DNA from: a virus | Length of the DNA: 25,816 bases | IMG/VR virus record: IMGVR_UViG_3300025137_000255 | Coordinates: 1 to 25,816 of that record | Direction: 5' to 3' (one strand) | Shown: one piece after another, positions 1-6,123 of the stretch | Layout: the number at the start of each line of letters is the position of its first letter | Numbering within the stretch: the stretch's first letter is position 1 | The notes under the pieces: model-generated | Seen by the model: the letters and a program-made list of their open reading frames with translations, nothing else | Database searches by the model: none | What the model was told of the DNA's origin: nothing | Translations under genes and position numbers: made by a program

Positions 1-798
1 TTGACTAATACCTTGAGGTTCAAGCATGTGAAACCTTTGGCCAACCTACCTAGTGTAGAGAAGGCTTATGGAAAGGACATACGAGGACTACTGATTGCAC
101 CTGAAGGTTATGTACTTTGTGGGGCCGACATGGATAGCTTGGAACAAAACACCAAGATGCATTATATGACGCCGTATGACCCCGAGTATGTAGCCACACA
201 GCAGACAGAAGGTTTTGATGCACACCTTGACCTAGCTAAGTTTGCGGGGGCAGTGACACAAGAGCAGATTGAGGACCACAACAAGACGGGTAGTTTGAAG
301 TCAGTACGAAAGGCATATAAGGTAACGAACTACTCAGCAACGTATGGGATTAAGCCTCTAGGTTTGTCTCGTAGGGGTGGCTTCTCAGTTAAGGACGCAG
401 AGGAACTACTGGACGCCTTCTGGAAGCGTAATTGGTCTCTTGAGGCTATCGCTAAGGGTACTAAAACTAAGAAGACTAGGGATGGTCAGATGTGGCTCTA
501 TAACCCTGTGTCTAAGTTTTGGTATTCTCTGCGGCATGACAAGGACAAGTTCTCTACGCTCAACCAGAGTACAGGAGTTTATTGCTTTGATACGTGGTTA
601 GGGTATTGCATTGAGTTAGGTTTGTGTGCTATTGGTCAGTTCCACGATGAGTCGATCTTCTTGGTTAAGTCTGGAGATGAGCCTAAGACAGCAGAAGTTG
701 TGTATGGGGCTATGACCAAAACTAACGAGAAGCTCAAGCTAAACGTAAAACTATCAACTGCCCCTGAGTTTGGGGATAACTATTCGGAAATCCACTGA
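1..798 (+). CDS. Family A DNA polymerase, C-terminal part (5' truncated by window)
   Basis: This is the polymerase (palm/fingers) portion of a family A replicative DNA polymerase; the exonuclease domain and true start lie left of the window, and the TTG at base 1 is only where the window begins. Counting residues from base 1, motif A is at D43 (ADMDSLEQ). Motif B is R103-x3-K107-x3-Y111-x3-YG116, the O-helix pattern of Pol I and T7 gp5. Motif C is HDE at 215-217. Position 111 is Tyr, as in T7 polymerase, where E. coli Pol I has Phe. The frame is open throughout. It is followed 14 bases later by the next gene, which has a strong GAGGAGGT ribosome site at 797-804. Neighbouring exonuclease, junction nuclease and ssDNA-binding candidates agree with a T7-like replication module. 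The family is certain; the subfamily is not determined. Confidence 0.93.
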   Translation: MTNTLRFKHVKPLANLPSVEKAYGKDIRGLLIAPEGYVLCGADMDSLEQNTKMHYMTPYDPEYVATQQTEGFDAHLDLAKFAGAVTQEQIEDHNKTGSLKSVRKAYKVTNYSATYGIKPLGLSRRGGFSVKDAEELLDAFWKRNWSLEAIAKGTKTKKTRDGQMWLYNPVSKFWYSLRHDKDKFSTLNQSTGVYCFDTWLGYCIELGLCAIGQFHDESIFLVKSGDEPKTAEVVYGAMTKTNEKLKLNVKLSTAPEFGDNYSEIH

Positions 799-812
799 GG
801 AGGTAACTAGGT

Positions 813-1175
813 ATGAACTTATCTGAGATTGTAGTCACAGTCGGTATTGCTTTTATTGACCACTTAGGTCTTGACGGTAAGTACAACGAAGTGAACCCTA
901 ACGTGGAGGTAGAGTACAACAGGTTCGTTGCAGGAGCTTACCACAACAGCTTTAGTAAACCTTCTGTTTATGCAGGGTATACGGTTTGGCAAGGGTGGGC
1001 TGATCTTGACTTAGGGGTTGTCACAGGTTATAGTGGAAGTGTTATGCCTTACGTCAAGATTGAGAAACCTCTGAACGAAAACGTATCTATAATCGCTGCT
1101 CCTGTGTGGGGCGGTGGTACGGACCAAAGTGTTGGCCTAATGGTGGGCTTCAACATCACAACATCTTTAAAATAG
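813..1175 (+). CDS. Small hypothetical protein, beta-rich (120 aa)
   Basis: The function is unknown. The start is supported by a GAGGAGGT ribosome site ending nine bases before the ATG. The sequence alternates glycine and aromatic residues with short hydrophobic strands (GAYHNSFSKPSVYAGYTV, then DLGVVTGYSG, then SIIAAPVWGG). From memory, this resembles a group of short proteobacterial and phage proteins with a conserved AGxYxNSxxxxSxYAG pattern and no assigned activity. It could be a small beta-barrel, but there is no signal peptide, so an outer-membrane location is not supported. It lies between the polymerase and the first MORN-like repeat gene, with 11 bases to the latter. Confidence 0.7.
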   Translation: MNLSEIVVTVGIAFIDHLGLDGKYNEVNPNVEVEYNRFVAGAYHNSFSKPSVYAGYTVWQGWADLDLGVVTGYSGSVMPYVKIEKPLNENVSIIAAPVWGGGTDQSVGLMVGFNITTSLK

Positions 1176-1248
1176 GATGACATGACATGATTGAATATGC
1201 AGTAAAAGTTTTGGCTAATGGCACTAAGTGTTGGTACTTGGATGGTAA
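1174..1248 (+). repeat. 75-bp perfect direct repeat, copy 1 (of 2)
   Basis: These bases, covering the ribosome-site region and first 21 codons of the 1187 gene, are identical to 2874-2948 exactly 1700 bases downstream. The match begins at AGGATGACATGACATG and breaks at TCTACACC versus GCGACACC. Identity at the synonymous positions and in the untranslated leader implies a recent duplication or gene conversion. Confidence 0.9.
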
Positions 1249-1483
1249 TCTACACCGAGAAGATGGGCCGGCTATTGAATATTCTAGTGGCTATAAGTCT
1301 TGGCACTTGAACGGTAAGCTACACCGAGAAGATGGGCCAGCTGTTGAATATGATAGTGGCTATAAGTCTTGGTACTTGAACGGTAAGATGGTAACTGAAG
1401 AAAAGGTTATGAACCCCGTAGAAGAGATGACTATGGAAGAAATCTGCAAAGCTCTAGGCAAGAACGTAAAGGTGACAAAATGA
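1187..1483 (+). CDS. MORN-like repeat protein, two repeats plus terminal half-repeat (98 aa)
   Basis: The function is unknown. After a nine-residue leader (MIEYAVKVL) come two 23-residue units of the form WYLxGxLHREDGPAxEYxSG, then a half unit WYLNGK followed by VTEEKVM. The C-terminal tail ends MTMEEICKALGKNVKV. The units resemble MORN-variant (YwqK-type) repeats, which are short beta-hairpins, although the HREDGPA core is characteristic of a phage-heavy subgroup. Related genes in the window start at 2887, 5370 and 6631. The first 75 bases around its start are identical to those of the 2887 gene. Its last codons overlap the next ATG (ATGA), so the two are probably translationally coupled. 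Confidence 0.8.
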   Translation: MIEYAVKVLANGTKCWYLDGNLHREDGPAIEYSSGYKSWHLNGKLHREDGPAVEYDSGYKSWYLNGKMVTEEKVMNPVEEMTMEEICKALGKNVKVTK

Positions 1484-1770
1484 AAAACTTAATCTTAACA
1501 GCAGTCCTAGCTATGGGACTAACAGCAACAGCAGCTACAGCAAATCCAGCAGAAGATTGTTCTTTAGTCTCTTCTGCTATCTTTGACATCGCTAAAGCTC
1601 GTGACGTAGGTATCGGACCTGAAGTTACCTTTAACGTCTTGACTGACAGTGGTTTGGAACCAGACTTCGCAGCGGCACTTCTTGAGCTTGTTTACATCTC
1701 AGGTAGCTCTCTGTCACCAAAAGAACTAAAAGATGCAGTCTTTGCAGGTTGTATTGCAGAACTAACATAA
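1480..1770 (+). CDS. Small secreted or periplasmic hypothetical protein (96 aa)
   Basis: The protein begins with a textbook Sec signal peptide: MKN, a hydrophobic core LILTAVLAMGLTA, and alanine/threonine small residues, with likely cleavage after TATA or ATAN at about residue 22. The mature part is about 74 residues, acidic, and carries two cysteines (one just after the cleavage site in EDCSL, one near the C-terminus in FAGCIAEL) that could form a disulfide in the periplasm. The start overlaps the upstream stop as ATGA. No family is recognised. Phage-encoded exported small proteins can act in superinfection exclusion or envelope modification, but nothing here shows that. Confidence 0.75.
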   Translation: MKNLILTAVLAMGLTATAATANPAEDCSLVSSAIFDIAKARDVGIGPEVTFNVLTDSGLEPDFAAALLELVYISGSSLSPKELKDAVFAGCIAELT

Positions 1771-1779
1771 GATACACCT

Positions 1780-1898
1780 CACGTAGCTCAACTGGATAGA
1801 GCAAGTTTTAGAGTCGTGACCCCACCAGAGTCTTCTAAACTCTTGACGTTAAACAGTGGGACGGATGTCAAGGGGTTCAATTCCTCCACGGCTCTCCA
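1780..1898 (+). tRNA. tRNA-like element, Arg(UCU)-like arms, probably degenerate or interrupted
   Basis: Three tRNA-type arms are visible in order. The D-arm is GCTC 1786-1789 / GAGC 1799-1802 with loop AACTGGATA. An anticodon-type arm is AGAGT 1827-1831 / ACTCT 1839-1843 with a 7-base loop CTTCTAA, which would read UCU (Arg). The T-arm is AGGGG 1871-1875, loop TTCAATT, CCTCC 1883-1887 with one A-C mismatch. It ends with a possible discriminator and CCA at 1895-1898. However, 24 bases replace the usual one between D-arm and anticodon arm, 27 bases sit where the variable loop should be, and the 3' acceptor strand ACGGCTC (1888-1894) has no complement upstream of the D-arm. It may be a tRNA remnant, an interrupted tRNA or a tRNA mimic. 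Confidence 0.35.
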
Positions 1899-1918
1899 TT
1901 AACAAAAAAGGTACATAC

Positions 1919-2284
1919 ATGGAATGGAAAACAATTAAGAAAGGCGACTACCTGTATGGCTTAGCACCAAACCACCCTAATTGCACCTCCAACGGTTACG
2001 TACTTGAACACCGTTTAGTGGTAGAACAGCATTTAGGTAGGTATCTAACTTCGGACGAGGTTGTACACCACAAAAACGAAGAGAAGCATGACAACAGGTT
2101 AGAAAACCTCCAAGTGATGACAAAAAAAGAGCATAACGAACATCACCGGAGACCTCTTAAATTGAACAGTTACGTTTGCCCTAACTGCGGCGACACATTC
2201 TTGCGTCGTCCAAAGGGTAAATCTGAGGTTGCAGAGCCTAAGTGTTCAAGACGGTGCAACGGGCAATACTCCCGCAAGTTGTAA
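1919..2284 (+). CDS. HNH homing-type endonuclease (121 aa)
   Basis: Free-standing HNH nuclease. The ATG at 1919 is preferred over an upstream in-frame ATG at 1856 because the upstream codons lie inside the tRNA-like element and AAAAAAGG at 1904-1911 is a suitable ribosome site. An N-terminal region GYVLEHRLVVEQHLGRYL leads into the HNH core EVVHHKNEEKHDNRLENLQV with HH, the central N and the final HNEHH. This is the HNH_3 arrangement common in phage mobile endonucleases. The C-terminus has a CPNC...CSRRC zinc-finger-like pair of cysteine knuckles, likely for DNA binding. It lies between the tRNA-like element and the ssDNA-binding candidate and has no obvious intron, so it looks like an intergenic homing gene. 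Confidence 0.88.
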   Translation: MEWKTIKKGDYLYGLAPNHPNCTSNGYVLEHRLVVEQHLGRYLTSDEVVHHKNEEKHDNRLENLQVMTKKEHNEHHRRPLKLNSYVCPNCGDTFLRRPKGKSEVAEPKCSRRCNGQYSRKL

Positions 2285-2336
2285 CTTGCAAATAACTAAA
2301 CGACTAAGAATACAGCCAACATAAAGGATATATCAT

Positions 2337-2819
2337 ATGGCTTTTGTAGACTTCGAAGGAACCGCAAAGTTCGCTAAGATTTTTGAACACAACCGTGACA
2401 TGGGTGACAACCTTGAAGATGGGGATCAGAAAACCAAAATCCTCTCAGAGCAAGGTCACTACATCTTGAATGTGTACATCACACCTGAGACCAAGAAAGA
2501 TATGATTGCAGCGGGTGTACCTAATAAGGGTATGGTTGGTCAACTGTTCAAAGAGGACAATGACGGCAACATCTTCTATAAGTGCAAACGTCCACACTTC
2601 AACCCTCGCATCAACCAAGGTGAAGGTAAGGTGATGGGTGCGCCTATTGTTATGGATGTTGACAGTAAAGAGTGGGACGATCAAGCTCTTGTAGGTAATG
2701 GCTCTAAACTGAAGGTTCGTCTGGACGTTTGGGATGGTAAGATCGTAACTCTCCATGCAGTTAAGGTTCTTGATCTTGTAGAGTATGTACCAGACAACAC
2801 GGGCCTCTCTGGTTTCTAA
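2337..2819 (+). CDS. Probable ssDNA-binding protein, T7 gp2.5-like (160 aa)
   Basis: A 160-residue protein with alternating beta-strand segments and a conserved central region (KRPHFNPRINQGEGKVMGAP, then LVGNGSKLKVRLDVWDGK). This resembles the OB-fold ssDNA-binding proteins used by T7-like replisomes. The pattern NGSK...V.......G....L..V.VLDLVEY is typical of phage gp2.5-like proteins. The protein ends in Phe, as gp2.5 does, but lacks the long acidic tail, so the assignment rests on pattern and context rather than a diagnostic motif. The ribosome site AAAGGA (2323-2328) sits in an AT-rich leader, and a strong hairpin follows the stop. Position among polymerase, exonuclease and junction nuclease genes supports a replication or recombination role. 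Confidence 0.6.
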   Translation: MAFVDFEGTAKFAKIFEHNRDMGDNLEDGDQKTKILSEQGHYILNVYITPETKKDMIAAGVPNKGMVGQLFKEDNDGNIFYKCKRPHFNPRINQGEGKVMGAPIVMDVDSKEWDDQALVGNGSKLKVRLDVWDGKIVTLHAVKVLDLVEYVPDNTGLSGF

Positions 2820-2862
2820 GGGGCCAAGATAAACTTTTGGGGTCAGCTTAGGTTGGCCCCTT
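2818..2862 (+). terminator. Intergenic hairpin, likely terminator or mRNA 3' stabiliser
   Basis: Perfect 10-bp inverted repeat AAGGGGCCAA (2818-2827) / TTGGCCCCTT (2853-2862) with a 25-base loop, starting on the stop codon of the ssDNA-binding candidate and followed by ACTTTTAA. The tract of U is weak, so partial termination or 3'-end protection is as likely as full termination. Confidence 0.6.
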
Positions 2863-2873
2863 ACTTTTAACTG

Positions 2874-2948
2874 AGGATGACATGACATGATTGAATATGC
2901 AGTAAAAGTTTTGGCTAATGGCACTAAGTGTTGGTACTTGGATGGTAA
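2874..2948 (+). repeat. 75-bp perfect direct repeat, copy 2 (of 2)
   Basis: Identical to 1174-1248. It covers the leader and the first codons of the second MORN-like gene. The 3' ends of the two genes (terminal half-repeat and the MTMEEICKALGK tail) are also nearly identical, so whole genes, not just the leaders, are duplicated. Confidence 0.9.
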
Positions 2949-3114
2949 GCGACACCGAGAAGATGGTCCTGCTATAGAGTGGGCTGATGGCGATAAGTCT
3001 TGGTACTTGAACGGTAAGATGGTAACTGAAGAAAAGGTTATGAACCCAGTAGAAGAGATGACTATGGAAGAAATCTGTAAAGCTCTAGGTAAGAACGTAA
3101 AGGTAATCAAATGA
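2887..3114 (+). CDS. MORN-like repeat protein, single repeat (75 aa)
   Basis: A shorter paralogue of the 1187 gene. It has the same nine-residue leader, one 23-residue repeat (WYLDGKRHREDGPAIEWADG), the terminal WYLNGK half-repeat with VTEEKVM, and the same C-terminal tail EEMTMEEICKALGKNVKV. It differs mainly by one fewer repeat unit, which is what unequal recombination between 69-bp units would give. The function is unknown. It overlaps the next gene as ATGA. Confidence 0.78.
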   Translation: MIEYAVKVLANGTKCWYLDGKRHREDGPAIEWADGDKSWYLNGKMVTEEKVMNPVEEMTMEEICKALGKNVKVIK

Positions 3115-3383
3115 ATATTGAACAACTGACAGATATGGAAATCCAAGCGGACCGTGAAGCTCGTCACGCATACCGTGAGATGCTAGAAGGTAGCCCAGAG
3201 AAGTACACTATGACTTACGAAGGTCCAAACGGCGTCAAGGTAACACGAAAGTTCAGCGCCGATGGTCTGCATGAGGTAGCCTACCACACACTTAAGTTCA
3301 TCCGAGGTTCGGGCTTTGACTATGTGGATATGCTTGAGATGAGTACACCAGATGGTGACATCTATCGTGCGGAGACTTTGTGA
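3111..3383 (+). CDS. Hypothetical protein (90 aa)
   Basis: No family is recognised. The sequence is acidic, starts MNIEQLTDMEIQADREARHA with a predicted helix, and has a strand-rich middle (YTMTYEGPNGVKVTRKF) and a C-terminal FDYVDMLEMSTPDGD. It is coupled at both ends: ATGA with the MORN-like gene and GTGA with the exonuclease. Its place in the operon suggests a replication accessory role, but nothing in the sequence proves it. Confidence 0.7.
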   Translation: MNIEQLTDMEIQADREARHAYREMLEGSPEKYTMTYEGPNGVKVTRKFSADGLHEVAYHTLKFIRGSGFDYVDMLEMSTPDGDIYRAETL

Positions 3384-4078
3384 CTAGAGTCTTAGTAGAT
3401 GCAGACATCATTGCCTATCGTGCAGCTTTCTCAGCAAAGGGTGACACAGAGAAACAAGCACGTAAGACAACAGATGACATCTGTAGTAGCATCATGTACG
3501 ATTGTATGTACCCCTACGATTACGAGCTAGGTGTAGATGCTTTCTTCTATCTAACTGGTAGCACAAACTATCGTTTTGAAGTCGCAACTATCAAGCCATA
3601 CAAAGGAAAGAGAGGTGAGAAACCTGTACACCTCAAGGCCACAAGAGACCAACTAGAGACACGTTGGTTAGCTGAGGTGGTTGAGGGTCAGGAAGCAGAT
3701 GATGCACTAGGGATTAAGGCTACTGAGTTGAATGGGAACTGCACTATCGTCTCCATTGACAAAGATTTGCTTATGATCCCTTGTACGCATTATAACTTCG
3801 TGAAGAAAGAGTGGACAGAGGTAAGCCAAGAGCAAGGGGACTACTTCTTCTACAAGCAACTGTTGACAGGAGACCAAGTGGACAACATTCAAGGGGTACA
3901 AGGTATCGGCCCTAAGAAGGCTGAGAAGGCGTATGAAGGGTGTACTACAGTGCAGGAGATGTATGCTAAGGCACTAGAGATGTACAATGGAGATGCAGAT
4001 GAGCTACTAGAGAACGCTAGGTTGCTTTGGTTACGCCGGTATGAAGGTGAAATGTGGGAGCCACCTGTTGAGCAGTAA
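3380..4078 (+). CDS. 5'-3' exonuclease, FEN/T5-T7 exonuclease family (232 aa)
   Basis: Structure-specific 5' nuclease likely removing primers or degrading DNA ends. The metal-binding acidic residues are in the expected places: VDADIIAYR (D7, D9), the DNA-contacting YKGKR at 74-78, EGQEADD at 102-108 and IDKD at 126-129. TGDQVDN at 163-169 leads into a helix-3-turn-helix GIGPKKAEK (175-183). The length suits a phage exonuclease without the extra C-terminal domain of bacterial Pol I. The start is GTG at 3380, overlapping the upstream stop (GTGA). The next gene starts within its last codons, giving a compact nuclease pair. Confidence 0.93.
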   Translation: MTRVLVDADIIAYRAAFSAKGDTEKQARKTTDDICSSIMYDCMYPYDYELGVDAFFYLTGSTNYRFEVATIKPYKGKRGEKPVHLKATRDQLETRWLAEVVEGQEADDALGIKATELNGNCTIVSIDKDLLMIPCTHYNFVKKEWTEVSQEQGDYFFYKQLLTGDQVDNIQGVQGIGPKKAEKAYEGCTTVQEMYAKALEMYNGDADELLENARLLWLRRYEGEMWEPPVEQ

Positions 4079-4502
4079 ACGTAAGGCAGCACAACTAAAG
4101 TATGGGGTACGCTCAGGTCTTGAGGTTGACAACTGCAAGCACCTAGAAGACAAGGGTATCCCATACGAATATGAGAAGCACAAGATCAAGTGGGAAGATC
4201 ACCAGTGGCGGTCCTATACACCTGACTTTGTGCTAGAGAGTAACGGCATCATCGTAGAAACTAAAGGGCGGTTCGTACCCGCAGATAGACGAAAGCACTT
4301 GCGTATTAAGGCACAATACCCTAAGTTGGACATTAGGTTCGTGTTTACTAATTCAAAATCTAAGATCAACACAGGTAGTAAGACTTCCTATGCTGATTGG
4401 TGCAAGCGTCATGGGTTCCTGTATGCTGATAAGGTCATTCCGGATGAGTGGCTTAAGGAACCTGAAGTTGAGATGAGAATTGAGGAGACTAAGGATGACT
4501 AA
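4068..4502 (+). CDS. T7 endonuclease I-like Holliday junction resolvase (144 aa)
   Basis: Very close to T7 gp3: GVRSGLE, then SYTPDFVLESNGIIVETKG, RKHLRIKAQYPKLDIRFVF, and the end TSYADWCKRHGF...KVIPDEWLKE. It resolves branched DNA and helps break down host DNA. With a TTG start at 4068 the catalytic residues fall at E19, D53, E64 and K66, matching T7 E20, D55, E65 and K67. GGGAG at 4056-4060 is a well-placed ribosome site for that TTG. An in-frame ATG at 4041 would add nine residues and lacks a clear ribosome site, so it is less likely but not excluded. The gene overlaps the exonuclease end by 11 bases. Confidence 0.92.
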   Translation: MSSKRKAAQLKYGVRSGLEVDNCKHLEDKGIPYEYEKHKIKWEDHQWRSYTPDFVLESNGIIVETKGRFVPADRRKHLRIKAQYPKLDIRFVFTNSKSKINTGSKTSYADWCKRHGFLYADKVIPDEWLKEPEVEMRIEETKDD

Positions 4503-4605
4503 GAAGATCGTAGACCTACTCAAGACAAACGGTATCAACCCAGAGGACGCATTGTTCTACCTGAGTACATACCTGCAAGATCAAGAGGTAACTGAAGATG
4601 CCTAA
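4495..4605 (+). CDS. Small hypothetical protein (36 aa)
   Basis: A short frame starting ATG at 4495 after GGAGACTAAGG. It encodes MTKKIVDLLKTNGINPEDAL and ends in ...DQEVTEDA. It overlaps the endonuclease stop by eight bases and the phosphoesterase start (4598) by eight bases, filling what would otherwise be a 95-base gap. The amphipathic helical composition and coupled overlaps at both ends support a real gene. No function is recognised. Confidence 0.6.
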   Translation: MTKKIVDLLKTNGINPEDALFYLSTYLQDQEVTEDA

Positions 4606-5377
4606 AGACATTCTAGTGTTCAGTTGTGCACACACGGCACCTGAAGTAAGTAATGAGCGTTTCGATTGGCTAGGCCAGTACATCGCTGATGTTAAACCTG
4701 ATATGGTTCTTGACTTAGGTGACGGTGCTGATATGTGCAGCCTGAATAGCTTTGACACCCGTTACCCACAAGCTGTAGTAATGCAGAACTACGGTGACGA
4801 TATCAACCACTACAATGAGGCTCAGGACCGTCTACGGACACCGCACAAGAAACTGAAACGTAAGAAACTCCACTGGGTAGGGTTTGAGGGGAACCATGAG
4901 AATCGGATCAAAAAGGCTATTGCAGAAAGCCCCCGAAATGAGGACAGAACGGGACAAGGCTACGGGATTTCCTTCGGGCATCTTCAAACAGACCAATGGT
5001 TCGACGACTACCACGAGTACTATAATTCAGCCCCCGCAATCGCTAACTACTGTGGTGTTGATTTTGCTCATTTCTTTAGTTCTGGGAACTACGGGACAGC
5101 TACTTCTGGTATTCACCATGCCTACTCCGTCATTAACAACCGTCACAATTCTTCTGTATGTGGTCATAGTCATAAACGTGATGTGTACTTTAAAGATGAC
5201 GCTGGCAGTATTGGGATGGTGGTTGGCTGCTACAAAGGACATGAGGAATCTTGGGCGGGTCAAGCGAACCTAAGCTGGTGGAATGGTGTAGTCCTGATGA
5301 AAGGGGTTGACAACGGTAGGTTTGAGCCTATGTTTGTATCCATGGATATGCTTGAGAAGGAATATGGGAATGACTGA
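4598..5377 (+). CDS. Calcineurin-like metallophosphoesterase with altered first motif (259 aa)
   Basis: Member of the binuclear metallophosphoesterase fold. Visible motifs are GDGAD at 41-45 (GDxxD), GNHENR at 98-103 (GNHE) and CGHSHK at 188-193 (GHxH). The usual first motif DxH is replaced by CAH (C10-H12 in VFSCAHT), so one metal-bridging Asp is missing. Single-metal activity, altered substrate use or loss of activity are all possible. Such phage enzymes are often called phosphoesterases or Mre11-like nucleases, but there is no capping domain that would fix the substrate. The gene overlaps the next one by eight bases. Confidence 0.85.
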   Translation: MPKDILVFSCAHTAPEVSNERFDWLGQYIADVKPDMVLDLGDGADMCSLNSFDTRYPQAVVMQNYGDDINHYNEAQDRLRTPHKKLKRKKLHWVGFEGNHENRIKKAIAESPRNEDRTGQGYGISFGHLQTDQWFDDYHEYYNSAPAIANYCGVDFAHFFSSGNYGTATSGIHHAYSVINNRHNSSVCGHSHKRDVYFKDDAGSIGMVVGCYKGHEESWAGQANLSWWNGVVLMKGVDNGRFEPMFVSMDMLEKEYGND

Positions 5378-5960
5378 TAAACCTGTTATGGTAACTAATG
5401 GCCTTGGCGATAAGTTTTGGCGGTTGAATGGTGAGCTACACCGAGAAGATGGTCCTGCTGTAGAATATGCCAGTGGTACTAAGTTTTGGTACTTGAACGG
5501 TAAGCTACACCGCGAGGATGGTCCTGCTGTAGAATATGCCAGTGGTACTAAGTTTTGGCACTTGAACGGTAAGCTACACCGAGAAGATGGGCCTGCTGTA
5601 GAATGGGCTGATGGTGATAAGGCTTGGTACTTGAACGGTAAGTGTGTAACTGAAGAAGAGGTTATGGCTAAACAGGAACAAGAGTCTGTCCTAGAGGAAC
5701 TCTACAGGTTAGGTCAGGAGATGGACGCTAGTGACAACGTAAACAGCCCTAGTCACTACAACCAAGAGGGTATCGAATGTATTGATGCTATCAAGGCTTC
5801 TCTTAGTGACGGTTATCAAGACTACTGCAAAGGTAACGTAATGAAGTACCTGTGGCGGTACAAGTACAAGAACGGCATTGAGGACTTGAAGAAGGCTCAG
5901 TGGTATTTGAACTCAATGGTAGAAAGCGTAGATTCGGAAGAAAGCGTAGAAAATGGTTGA
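5370..5960 (+). CDS. Fusion: three MORN-like repeats plus DUF3310 domain (196 aa)
   Basis: Residues 14-100 hold three 23-residue units (core LNGxLHREDGPAVE) and a terminal half-unit WYLNGKCVTEEEVM. A linker follows, and then residues about 125-184 form a DUF3310 domain (SPSHYNQEGIECIDAI, CKGNVMKYLWRYKYKNG, DLKKAQWYLNSM). DUF3310 is a phage-common helical domain of unknown biochemical function, usually free-standing and small. The ATG at 5370 is chosen over 5364 because GAGAAGGA (5354-5361) is eight bases from it. Any start further upstream would lie deep in the phosphoesterase gene. The repeats are 69 bp each and nearly identical at the DNA level, especially units 1 and 2. Confidence 0.85.
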   Translation: MTDKPVMVTNGLGDKFWRLNGELHREDGPAVEYASGTKFWYLNGKLHREDGPAVEYASGTKFWHLNGKLHREDGPAVEWADGDKAWYLNGKCVTEEEVMAKQEQESVLEELYRLGQEMDASDNVNSPSHYNQEGIECIDAIKASLSDGYQDYCKGNVMKYLWRYKYKNGIEDLKKAQWYLNSMVESVDSEESVENG

Positions 5961-6123
5961 AACAATCTTTATGGCACTAGCTTTGGTGCTGCTCACCTAC
6001 ATTGCATACATCAGTCATAAGACGTATGTAACTACACAGATCACACTTGTAGGTTTGCTCACATTCTTGCAGTCACTTGAGGAAGAGGAAGACGAACATG
6101 GGGAAACGCAGCGACTTCACTAG
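5953..6123 (+). CDS. Small single-span membrane protein (56 aa)
   Basis: A compact frame starting ATG at 5953 inside the last codons of the DUF3310 gene. MVETIFMALALVLLTYIAYI forms one transmembrane helix, with a second moderately hydrophobic stretch (ITLVGLLTFLQSL) before an acidic end EEEEDEHGE. The C-terminal codons overlap the methyltransferase start, and their purine-rich sequence (GAGGAAGAGGAAG) also supplies that gene's ribosome site. The function is unknown; the dual use of the sequence suggests real coupling. Confidence 0.6.
   Translation: MVETIFMALALVLLTYIAYISHKTYVTTQITLVGLLTFLQSLEEEEDEHGETQRLH

Noticed and set aside
1-3. TTG at base 1 as the start of the polymerase gene
   Set aside because: The polymerase motif A lies only about 40 residues in and the family has long N-terminal exonuclease and linker domains, so the gene is truncated by the window.
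2295-2312. AACGACTA after the HNH gene as a group I intron R element
   Set aside because: No matching S element or exon-boundary pairings were found around the HNH gene, so a second intron is not supported.
2445-3167. 240-residue open frame on the minus strand
   Set aside because: It lies antisense to the ssDNA-binding candidate, a hairpin and a repeat gene, and shows no family pattern or ribosome site; it is a shadow of coding bias.
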